Shown here: in pieces, positions 16,800-23,300 of the stretch
Position numbering within the stretch: the stretch's first letter is position 1
How the letters are laid out: each line of letters starts with the position of its first letter
Assembly (NCBI RefSeq): GCF_003112455.1
Contig: NZ_BDQX01000289.1
Coordinates: forward strand, 20,412-53,170
Length of the DNA: 32,759 nt
From: Paenibacillus agaridevorans
Lineage (GTDB): Bacteria; Bacillota; Bacilli; Paenibacillales; Paenibacillaceae
Direction: 5' to 3'
Made by a program: the position numbers and the translations under genes
Notes under the pieces: generated by a model
Seen by the model: only the letters and a program-made list of their open reading frames with translations
Databases searched by the model: none
Told to the model about the DNA's origin: nothing

Positions 16800-17246
16800 T
16801 TAAGCGCAGTGCTTCTCCAAATAGGTGTGGAGTTCTTCCCTAAGCTCGGTCAGCATCGGCTGCAACGGTTTATCCTCGTGAAGCGAAATTTGCATTTTTT
16901 TATAAAATGGGGCTAAATGATAAAGCAATTTCCACTCTTTGCGTTGTACGCCGAAACGATAATAAAGACCGAATAAGTAATCGCCTTCCAATATGCTGCG
17001 AGTGAGCGCGGCGTTATCATGCAGGGCAAGCTCCCGATGTTTTCGGACGGCAAGCCGCAACAGAACATAACAGCCCAGAAGAGTCATCTTGCGGGAAGCC
17101 GTTATATTGTACATATGAAGAAGCTTGATCATATCCTTCATCCATTCGTCGGCATCTTCCGCATCGAGAGTAATTGCCGTATCGGATTCGATATGATGCC
17201 GAAGCATGCTGATCGTGTCGTACAGAAGCTTCATATCTGTTGCCAT
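16800..17246 (-). CDS. HepS-like small protein, possible prenyl synthase partner
   Basis: This helical protein of 148 residues has no membrane segment. Residues 85-96, ILEGDYLFGLYY, closely resemble the VLAGDYFSGLYY stretch that I recall from Bacillus HepS, the non-catalytic subunit of heptaprenyl diphosphate synthase. It lies immediately before the HepT-like dmkB, as hepS precedes hepT in menaquinone clusters. It is much shorter than Bacillus HepS (about 250 residues), lacking the C-terminal part. I infer a stabilising or chain-length role for DmkB. The start has GGGAGAGG upstream; an in-frame ATG 20 codons earlier lacks a site. Confidence 0.6.
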   Translation of the reverse strand: MATDMKLLYDTISMLRHHIESDTAITLDAEDADEWMKDMIKLLHMYNITASRKMTLLGCYVLLRLAVRKHRELALHDNAALTRSILEGDYLFGLYYRFGVQRKEWKLLYHLAPFYKKMQISLHEDKPLQPMLTELREELHTYLEKHCA

Positions 17247-17283
17247 AGTACCCTCTCCCGTTTCATGTAGTCTCAGATAAAGA

Positions 17284-17315
17284 GAGAGTAATATGTCTCC
17301 AGACACATTACTCTC
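17284..17315 (-). promoter_or_regulatory. Strong intercistronic hairpin after ndh2
   Basis: Two 14-base arms surround a 4-base loop, starting 9 bases after the ndh2 stop. In minus-strand RNA the single irregular position is a G-U wobble, so the stem is complete; in plus-strand RNA it would be an A-C mismatch. The tail CTCTCTTTATC is only weakly U-rich. It is therefore more likely a partial terminator or an mRNA-stabilising stem between ndh2 and the HepS-like gene than a full stop. Confidence 0.6.
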
Positions 17316-17324
17316 CGAGATGCC

Positions 17325-19160
17325 TTAGTCTGTATAGATATACCAGCGTCTCACGATCGGGAGTTTCTTCCACAGCGACTTCAAGCGCGGAAGCACATAA
17401 TAATCCAGACCGAGCGTGCTGCCCGAGCCGCCGATCAAAGCAATGCCTGCGGCCAGATACCATAACATTTCCGTCGGAGCCGTACCCGATACCCAAACCA
17501 TAATACCCATTGCCACCGATACGACTGCAGCCGGTGCGCTAAACAATCCGGCAATAAGAAGCAGCCCGACAATGATTTCCGCGCCTACCATCGAGGCCTG
17601 GAATACATAAGCAAGCCAGGTGAACCCGCCGTCCGCATTATAAAACATGAGATCCATCGACCAATCCACCATCGATTTCATAAAATCGGGGACCGGAAGG
17701 GCGGTAACAGCAGCTTGCGCGGAGCCCGCGGCTTCATCCGCTACGACGCTTGCGCCCGATGTTCCGTCCGCCCACTTGGAAGGCAACAGGAAGATGTGAT
17801 TCGGGTCGTCCATCATTTTAAGCATCTTGTCCCCGCCTTGCAGGAACCACATAACGCCTGTGAAAACGCGAAGCGGGAAGAGCCAGAAATTCGGCGAGCG
17901 TTTGGCGAAATGTCCGCCAACAAAGCTTCGATTATTCCGTACATGGATAAATTCATGAAGAACGTAATGATACACTTTGTTGAAGCCGCACACCTGGAAC
18001 AGATAAACCATGTTGATCAAGTGTTTGACAGCCATGGCGGGAAGACCGCTCAAGCGGAACATTTTGTCCGGCAGGCCGACATTGGCGACGCCGTAACGGC
18101 TGCCGATACAAACCATCGTGCCGTGGAAAGTCGGCTTGTATGCCTTCATCGGTTTATGTTTAATGTCGGCAACGATGTTATGCGCGATAATCGGGGCGGC
18201 CAGCTCCGCATTTTCCACCATTTGCGGAACGGGCGCCGCGGCGCCTTCAGGGATATAAAAAATGTTGTCGCCGACGACGTAAACATTGTTATGCGTCGGT
18301 ACTTGCAGCTTTTCATTCGTTAAAATCCGTTTGCGACCCTTTTGCTCGACATCGAGATTGCCTGCGAGATCGGAGCCTTCGACGCCGGCGGTCCAAATGA
18401 CGGTGCGGGATTTTAGCTCCTGCTCGCCTACACGAACGCCGTGTTCGGTCACTTCCGTAATTTTGGAGCCTGTAATGATATTGACGCCCATTTTGCGAAG
18501 CCGCTTCTCGGCTTTGCGAATGAGCTGCTCGGGAAGGATCGGAAGTATTTTATCGACCATATCGACGACGTGCAAAGTCACGTCCGCCGGATCGATGTAA
18601 AACTCTTTGCACAGCTCAACCGTAAATTCGGCCAGCTCGCCGATCATTTCAACGCCGGTGAAACCTCCGCCGACGACAACAAAAGTGAGCATTTCCTTCC
18701 GCGCTTCCGGATTCCGTTCTTTGGCCGCCTTGCGGAACATTTGCTGAGTATGCTCCTTCAAACGAACCGCATCTTCATAGGACCAGAGCGTAAGGGCATG
18801 TTGATCGGCGCCGGCAATTCCGAAGAAGGTAGGTTTGCTGCCTGTGCCGATGACGAGGTAATCGTAGGCGTAAGCCCGTTCCCCTTGCAACGTTTGGTTA
18901 TCGAAGTTAATGCCGTTAATTTCATCGAGAACGACTTTGACATTGCGGAAACCCGAGAAAATTTTTTTCAGGTCTATCTTAATCGAATCTTCTTCCACCC
19001 GGTTTGCCGCAACCTCATGAAGCTCCGTCAACAGGGTGTGGTAAGGTTTTCTGTCGATAAGCGTAATCTGAACGTCTTTATGCTTGCGTAGTTGATTGGC
19101 CAGCTTTTTGGCAGTTAATACACCGCCATAGCCGCCGCCGAGTACGATAATCTGTTTCAT
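17325..19160 (-). CDS. ndh2: Type II NADH dehydrogenase fused to a C-terminal DoxX-like membrane domain (Ndh2)
   Basis: In this 611-residue protein, residues 1 to about 400 are a type II NADH:quinone oxidoreductase. The FAD-binding GGGYGGV lies at about 8-14, the NADH-binding VVGGGFTGVE at about 165, and a second FAD site is VYVVGDN. From about 430 a DoxX-type membrane domain begins (FPLRVFTGVMWFLQGGDKML), with about four TM helices to the end. Listeria EET Ndh2 also carries a C-terminal membrane extension. The first loop of this domain contains D465-G-T-S-G-A-S471, a match to the ApbE flavinylation motif. Start: AAGGGGAG six bases before ATG; an in-frame ATG 18 codons upstream lacks a site. 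An Fnr-like box lies about 100 bases upstream. Confidence 0.9.
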   Translation of the reverse strand: MKQIIVLGGGYGGVLTAKKLANQLRKHKDVQITLIDRKPYHTLLTELHEVAANRVEEDSIKIDLKKIFSGFRNVKVVLDEINGINFDNQTLQGERAYAYDYLVIGTGSKPTFFGIAGADQHALTLWSYEDAVRLKEHTQQMFRKAAKERNPEARKEMLTFVVVGGGFTGVEMIGELAEFTVELCKEFYIDPADVTLHVVDMVDKILPILPEQLIRKAEKRLRKMGVNIITGSKITEVTEHGVRVGEQELKSRTVIWTAGVEGSDLAGNLDVEQKGRKRILTNEKLQVPTHNNVYVVGDNIFYIPEGAAAPVPQMVENAELAAPIIAHNIVADIKHKPMKAYKPTFHGTMVCIGSRYGVANVGLPDKMFRLSGLPAMAVKHLINMVYLFQVCGFNKVYHYVLHEFIHVRNNRSFVGGHFAKRSPNFWLFPLRVFTGVMWFLQGGDKMLKMMDDPNHIFLLPSKWADGTSGASVVADEAAGSAQAAVTALPVPDFMKSMVDWSMDLMFYNADGGFTWLAYVFQASMVGAEIIVGLLLIAGLFSAPAAVVSVAMGIMVWVSGTAPTEMLWYLAAGIALIGGSGSTLGLDYYVLPRLKSLWKKLPIVRRWYIYTD

Positions 19161-19260
19161 GTCGATCTCCCCTTGTGGGTTAGTCAAGCGACCGGATGTC
19201 ACTTGTTTGGACATATATCCTTCGTTGAGTTTAATACTAGCGAAAGCTGTTCGATCTGTA

Positions 19261-19276
19261 CGTGATTAAAATCACA
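19261..19276 (-). promoter_or_regulatory. Candidate Fnr box before ndh2
   Basis: The 16 bases CGTGATTAAAATCACA match the Bacillus Fnr consensus TGTGA-N6-TCACA at 9 of 10 fixed positions. On the minus strand a TAGTAT (19239 to 19234) predicts a start at 19227, which puts the box centre at exactly -41.5, the class II activator position. The -10 is only 4 of 6. Confidence 0.6.
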
Positions 19277-19281
19277 AACTT

Positions 19282-20214
19282 TTAAACGATTCCGCGGACC
19301 TCTTGCAAAGAGGAGATACCTTCCTGTTTCATCAGCGTTTGCAGCTCATCCGCCAAAGACGCGCCAGCCATAATGTTCATGAAATTATAAGTGCCAATTT
19401 GAACAGCGGCGGCGCCAGCCATAATAAATTCCAAGATGTCGGAGGCCGAGCTGATGCCGCCCATCCCTACGACCGGGATCGTAACGGCCTTCGTTACCTG
19501 ATGCACCATTCGCAGCGCGATCGGCTTGATGGCCGGACCGGACAAGCCGGCATAGCCATGCCGGAATACGCTTTTCCTTGCATGGATATCGATCGCCATC
19601 GCTTGAAATGTGTTGACTAATGAAACGCCGTCAGCGCCTTCCGTCTCGCACATTTCCGCTATCCGCACCAAATCCTGCGCGTTCGGGGAAAGCTTGACCA
19701 GCAGCGGCAAACTCGTAGTTTGGCGTACGACTCGAACGACTTCACGGGCTTGTCCTGCCGTCAATCCGAATAACATCCCGCCTTCTTTCACATTCGGGCA
19801 TGAGATGTTTAGCTCCAGCAAATCCGCGCTTCTTTTCCCATCCGACTTCCGCTGTTTGCAGGCTTCTTCAATCATGGCTGCGCCTTTCTCATATTCCTGG
19901 ATGGAGCTGCCGCCCAAGTTGATGATGATGTTCGTATCCAGCCTTGTCATTTCATCCAATTCGGAGGACAGGAAACGAGGAATTCCCGGATTTTCCAATC
20001 CGATGCTGTTCATAAGCCCGGAAGGCGTTTCGCATAGCCGTGTTCCCTTGTTGCCGCTTCTGGGTGTTGCAGTTAGCCCTTTCGTGACAACTCCGCCAAG
20101 TTTATCTAGCGGATACAACTTCGCGACAGGGGTGGCGAAACCAAAAGTTCCGGATGCCATTAAAATGGGATTGCGAAGCTTTACTCCGGCTAATTCAGAG
20201 CTCAAGCAGTTCAT
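19282..20214 (-). CDS. pyrD: Dihydroorotate dehydrogenase B (NAD+), catalytic subunit
   Basis: This 310-residue FMN barrel enzyme oxidises dihydroorotate to orotate in pyrimidine synthesis. The class 1B active-site Cys is in LNISCPNV (about residue 135). FMN-binding features include the N-terminal MASGTFGF and the C-terminal GMGGISSASDILEF and GAAAVQIGTYN. Class 1B needs the PyrK subunit to hand electrons to NAD+, and that gene overlaps it by 20 bases. It is separated from the usual pyr operon genes and sits among anaerobic and redox genes. An NAD-linked enzyme allows pyrimidine synthesis without quinone respiration. Confidence 0.93.
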   Translation of the reverse strand: MNCLSSELAGVKLRNPILMASGTFGFATPVAKLYPLDKLGGVVTKGLTATPRSGNKGTRLCETPSGLMNSIGLENPGIPRFLSSELDEMTRLDTNIIINLGGSSIQEYEKGAAMIEEACKQRKSDGKRSADLLELNISCPNVKEGGMLFGLTAGQAREVVRVVRQTTSLPLLVKLSPNAQDLVRIAEMCETEGADGVSLVNTFQAMAIDIHARKSVFRHGYAGLSGPAIKPIALRMVHQVTKAVTIPVVGMGGISSASDILEFIMAGAAAVQIGTYNFMNIMAGASLADELQTLMKQEGISSLQEVRGIV

Positions 20215-20896
20215 CGAAGTCCACCTCCTCGGCTGGAAAGACGGGTCCGACCGTGCACGCCTTGTGATTGCCGGTTCCTACATTAATCGTACAGCCATTG
20301 CAGATGCCGATGCCGCAGGCCATCCTTTTTTCAATGGACACGTAGAGCTGGGCAGCTGTTTCTGCGGTCCGGCGCCTGAGTTCCGCCATCATCGGGAGAG
20401 GACCGCATGCATAGATCTTGTCGAAGCTGTTCAAGTCGATCGCATCGAGAATCGTTCCGCCGCTTTGGAAGACAACATCCCCATGAAGCGCTTGATAAGA
20501 AGCAACGGCAAACGGCTCGCCGGAAAAACCAAGAAATACTTTTGAAAAGGGAAACCTCTTGGCGCTAAATAATAATGGAGCAATTCCCATGCCGCCGCCT
20601 ACAAGGGCAACGTTCCCGCCAGGCTTCGGAAAACCGTTTCCGTAAGGGCCATATAGGGTCACCTGGTCGCCAGAAGTTAATCGGGATAAAAGACGGGTGC
20701 CTTCGCCATGTAAGCGAATTAAAAAGGTAATTGCTGTTGAAGTAAGATCATGGATACTGATCGGTCTGGACAGAAGAGGGGATTTATCCCAGGAGCGGAG
20801 CATATAAAATTGACCGGGTTCACCATGAAAGCTGCCTTCGATTGCAAGCCGGAATACAGAAGCCGTCAGACGTTCGTTGGATAACACAGTTGCCAT
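20195..20896 (-). CDS. pyrK: Dihydroorotate dehydrogenase B electron-transfer subunit
   Basis: This 233-residue FAD and [2Fe-2S] protein of the ferredoxin-reductase type has FAD-binding SRPISIHD (about 43-50), a nucleotide-binding GGGMGIAPLLF (about 100) and a C-terminal cysteine cluster CGIGICNGC followed by KACTVGPVF, which ligates the iron-sulfur cluster. It passes electrons from PyrD to NAD+. The ATG start has AAAGGG 13 bases upstream; a GTG four codons earlier is closer to that site and is a real alternative. The upstream region is shared with the divergent oxidoreductase gene and contains an Fnr-like box. Confidence 0.92.
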   Translation of the reverse strand: MATVLSNERLTASVFRLAIEGSFHGEPGQFYMLRSWDKSPLLSRPISIHDLTSTAITFLIRLHGEGTRLLSRLTSGDQVTLYGPYGNGFPKPGGNVALVGGGMGIAPLLFSAKRFPFSKVFLGFSGEPFAVASYQALHGDVVFQSGGTILDAIDLNSFDKIYACGPLPMMAELRRRTAETAAQLYVSIEKRMACGIGICNGCTINVGTGNHKACTVGPVFPAEEVDFDELLEL

Positions 20897-20970
20897 AAGC
20901 GTCAGCACGCCCTTTACTTGTAAATATCAAAAACGATTCCATAAAAATATCATAGTTGTCCCTATAAACC

Positions 20971-20986
20971 TGTGATATTGGTCATA
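20971..20986 (+). promoter_or_regulatory. Candidate Fnr box in the divergent pyrK / oxidoreductase promoter
   Basis: TGTGA-TATTGG-TCATA matches TGTGA-N6-TCACA at 9 of 10 fixed positions. On the plus strand the extended -10 TGCTACACT gives a start at 21020 and a box centre at exactly -41.5. On the minus strand TATTTT would also place it at -41.5, and TATGAT at about -36. The left half is perfect. Activation of one or both genes in low oxygen is inferred. Confidence 0.55.
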
Positions 20987-21052
20987 TTTGAACGCACAAA
21001 TTGCTGCTACACTTTGAGCAGAGACAGTGAATTCAGTGAGGGAGGGGAACAA

Positions 21053-21598
21053 ATGAAAACAATGGTTATCATTGCGCACCCGCAGCTTCATCATGGATCG
21101 GGCGTGAACAAACGGCTTGCCGAGGCGCTGCAAGACGTCGGCCATGCGACCGTACATGAGCTGTATTCGGCGTATCCGAACGGTGTTATTGATGTGGCGC
21201 ATGAACAAAAGTTAGTGATGCAGCATGAACGCATTATTTTGCAATTTCCGTTTTGGTGGTACAGCTCGCCGCCTTTATTAAAGCAATGGCTCGATGAGGT
21301 GCTGACCTTCGGCTGGGCGTACGGGCCAGGGGGAGACAAGCTCCACGGCAAGGAACTGGGGCTGGCGATTTCAACGGGAAGTGACAAAGAAGCTTACACG
21401 CCAGAAGGTTACAATCGCTTCACGATGGAAGAACTGACACGACCTTATGCAGCGACCAGCCATCTGATTGGCATGACCTTTCTTCCAATATTCGTCGTTC
21501 ACGGGGCTATGCAAATCGAGGACGCTCAGCTTGAAAATGCGGCTGAAAAATATGTTAAGTATGTAAGCTCGAACGCTGCCGAAGCGGTAATGAATTAA
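21053..21598 (+). CDS. Flavodoxin-fold NAD(P)H oxidoreductase (KefF/YwrO-like)
   Basis: This 181-residue cytoplasmic FMN protein belongs to the Flavodoxin_2 family. It has the N-terminal phosphate-binding start MKTMVIIAHPQ, then QFPFWWYSSPPLLKQWLDEV (about 63-82), which is characteristic of KefF, MdaB and YwrO quinone reductases, and GWAYGPGG further on. It would reduce quinones or related compounds with two electrons from NAD(P)H. The start has GGGAGGGG upstream. It is divergent from pyrK and probably Fnr-activated, which suits a role in anaerobic redox balance. Confidence 0.87.
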   Translation: MKTMVIIAHPQLHHGSGVNKRLAEALQDVGHATVHELYSAYPNGVIDVAHEQKLVMQHERIILQFPFWWYSSPPLLKQWLDEVLTFGWAYGPGGDKLHGKELGLAISTGSDKEAYTPEGYNRFTMEELTRPYAATSHLIGMTFLPIFVVHGAMQIEDAQLENAAEKYVKYVSSNAAEAVMN

Positions 21599-21668
21599 AG
21601 AAGATCGGCTAACGGAAAGCAAGTGTGTTGCGGAAGGCAGCAATCAAGAGTGCTGAGACTGCCAATGT

Positions 21669-21686
21669 ATGTGAAAAATTTCACCA
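21669..21686 (+). promoter_or_regulatory. Candidate Rex (or Fnr) operator before the formate/nitrite channel
   Basis: ATGTGAAAAATTTCACCA matches the Rex consensus TTGTGAA-N4-TTCACAA at 12 of 14 fixed positions and the Fnr box at 9 of 10. The Bacillus formate/nitrite transporter gene ywcJ is a known Rex target, which favours Rex. No good -10 lies at the Fnr class II distance here. Confidence 0.6.
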
Positions 21687-21759
21687 AAAAAAGACCACTT
21701 GAACGATCATGCCATGGAGGAACCCTTGTTGACATCATGAGTGGGGGTGATGGGGAAGG

Positions 21760-22551
21760 ATGGGCTTTAAAAAGTCGGAGGAAATCGCGGAGGCGGCTAT
21801 GCATGCAGGCTGTAAAAAAGCCGATATGCGAGTCTCCGAGCAAATACCGCTTGGCTTTGCCGCAGGCGCGTTTATAGCGATAGGTTATTTGCTCGCCATA
21901 CGCCTGACCGCCGGATTGCCCGCTGATCTGGAATGGCTGAGTCCATTGCTAAGCGGTGCGGTGTTTCCGATCGGATTAATACTATGCCTTATTGCGGGGG
22001 GAGAGCTCTTAACCGGGAATATGATGAGTTTGTCGATGGCCTGTTTCAAAGGGCGGGCGTCGATCCGCAAGCTTGCTGGCAATTGGTTTATTATAACGGT
22101 CGGCAATTTTGCGGGCGCGATTTTTATTGCTTACGTATTTGGCCATCTGGGCGGAATGACGGAGCAAGCGCCGTATATGGACAAAATCATTGCGCTTACG
22201 CAATCCAAGCTTGATGAGTCGTTTATGCATGCGTTTATTTCCGGCATAGGATGCAACTGGCTTGTGTCGAGCGCGGTCTGGATGTCTTATGGCGCAAAGG
22301 ACGGCGCCGGCAAAATATTGGCGATCTGGTTCCCGACGATGGCGTTTGTCGCGCTTGGCTTCCAGCATATTGTAGCGAACATGTTTTTAATTCCTGCCGC
22401 AATCTTTATTGGCGCAGCAACTTGGTCCGATTATTTCGCCAATTTCTTGCCTGTTTATTTGGGCAACTCGGTTGGAGGTGGTCTATTCGTCGCCGGAATT
22501 TATTATTTAGCTTACAGCAAAAGAAGTTCGTCCGTACATGATAAAAAATAA
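21760..22551 (+). CDS. Formate/nitrite transporter family channel (FocA/NirC/YwcJ-like)
   Basis: This 263-residue membrane protein has six TM helices of the FNT family and the segments LIAGGELLTGNMM and GIGCNWLVSSAVW, which hold the conserved pore signatures. The FNT central His is expected in the later segment GFQHIVANM. It would move formate or nitrite. No pyruvate formate-lyase or nitrite reductase is in the window, so the substrate is undecided. The start follows the strong GGGGGTGAT site by about 10 bases; an in-frame stop just upstream rules out a longer protein. It is followed after 14 bases by a lipoprotein gene and probably co-transcribed with it. Confidence 0.9.
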   Translation: MGFKKSEEIAEAAMHAGCKKADMRVSEQIPLGFAAGAFIAIGYLLAIRLTAGLPADLEWLSPLLSGAVFPIGLILCLIAGGELLTGNMMSLSMACFKGRASIRKLAGNWFIITVGNFAGAIFIAYVFGHLGGMTEQAPYMDKIIALTQSKLDESFMHAFISGIGCNWLVSSAVWMSYGAKDGAGKILAIWFPTMAFVALGFQHIVANMFLIPAAIFIGAATWSDYFANFLPVYLGNSVGGGLFVAGIYYLAYSKRSSSVHDKK

Positions 22552-22565
22552 GGGAGAGAATCGAA

Positions 22566-23150
22566 ATGAAAAAAATGATCAGTTTAGCTTTGATTGCGGT
22601 CTTGACGGCAGGGTTGTTGTCCGGATGCGGAAACAACAATGAACCTGCGCCGGCTGCCACGCCTTCTCCTTCGGCTTCAGCGAATAATGCGGGGGGAGAA
22701 AACACGACTCCGCCGGAAGAAACAACAGACGCGATCACAACGGCTTCCATCGTCAACGATCCCGAAGCGTTCCTGAAGGCCATCAGCAAGGACGGCACAT
22801 GGATTATCGCGGCGCTTAACGATCTTACATTCGATCAAGAGCTTGTGCTGGAAGGCGAGTTTAAAAACAAAGACGTTGTTGACCGTAAAATCGCCCTGTA
22901 CACGCAAGACGAAAATCGCAAAATTACGGCATCGTTTAAGCTGACGGCTCCTAAATTAACGATCAAGAGCCCGAACGCGCGGTTGCAAGGCGGCACCTTT
23001 GTCGGCGATGTATATGTTGAAACTAACAAATTCATCCTGAAGGATGCGACGGTAGAAGGCAACGTATATTTTGCAACGGAAGAAGCGCTGAATACGTTCG
23101 ACTCATCCGGCAACGGCAAAGTGACGGGCGTAACGGAAGTGAAAAAATAA
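22566..23150 (+). CDS. Uncharacterised lipoprotein with a beta-helix-like repeat region
   Basis: This 194-residue lipoprotein has a signal (MKKMISLALIAVLTAGLLSGC) with the lipid-modified Cys at about 21. A low-complexity linker rich in Ala, Pro and Ser (about 25-50) follows. The C-terminal domain contains short stacked repeats such as APKLTIKSPNARLQGGTFVGDVYVE and DATVEGNVYFA, which suggest a small right-handed beta-helix or bactofilin-like fold. The family is unknown to me. It is not a PplA-type flavin lipoprotein: no SGA(T/S) motif is present. It shares a transcript with the formate/nitrite channel and is closed by a terminator. Confidence 0.75.
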   Translation: MKKMISLALIAVLTAGLLSGCGNNNEPAPAATPSPSASANNAGGENTTPPEETTDAITTASIVNDPEAFLKAISKDGTWIIAALNDLTFDQELVLEGEFKNKDVVDRKIALYTQDENRKITASFKLTAPKLTIKSPNARLQGGTFVGDVYVETNKFILKDATVEGNVYFATEEALNTFDSSGNGKVTGVTEVKK

Positions 23151-23170
23151 ATAAACAGGACCAAGAAGAG

Positions 23171-23210
23171 AAGGCTGAACAGGGATGCCATCCTGTTTAG
23201 CCTTTTATTT
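23171..23210 (+). terminator. Rho-independent terminator after the lipoprotein gene
   Basis: The 13-bp stem AAGGCTGAACAGG/CCTGTTTAGCCTT has one G-U pair and is followed by TTATTT. It separates the channel-lipoprotein unit from the next Fnr-type promoter. Confidence 0.85.
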
Positions 23211-23215
23211 GCCTG

Positions 23216-23231
23216 CGTGATTCATTTCACT
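23216..23231 (+). promoter_or_regulatory. Candidate Fnr box before the nrdDG operon
   Basis: CGTGA-TTCATT-TCACT matches TGTGA-N6-TCACA at 8 of 10 fixed positions. The extended -10 TGGTGTAAT (hexamer 23253-23258, 5 of 6) predicts a start at 23265, so the box centre falls at exactly -41.5. Anaerobic activation of an anaerobic ribonucleotide reductase operon is biologically apt. Confidence 0.65.
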
Positions 23232-23251
23232 GTTGCAACGCCCTGTTTATG

Positions 23252-23275
23252 GTGTAATGAAATTATTCATTACAC
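23252..23275 (+). promoter_or_regulatory. Perfect palindromic operator over the nrdDG promoter start site
   Basis: GTGTAATGAA-ATTA-TTCATTACAC has perfect 10-bp arms and a 4-base centre. It covers the predicted -10 and transcription start, 26 bases before the mobA-like start codon. This is where a repressor would bind. It does not match NrdR boxes, and the regulator is unknown. Confidence 0.6.
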
Positions 23276-23300
23276 TTACTAAGCAGAGGGAGTGATCCAA

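Noticed and set aside
17284..17315. Hairpin after ndh2 as a full rho-independent terminator
   Set aside because: The stem is strong but the following tail is CTCTCTTTATC, not a U-run, and closely spaced genes follow on the same strand.
22566..23150. Lipoprotein as the EET flavin protein PplA
   Set aside because: It lacks any SGA(T/S) flavinylation motif, and its beta-helix-like repeats and link to the formate/nitrite channel point elsewhere.
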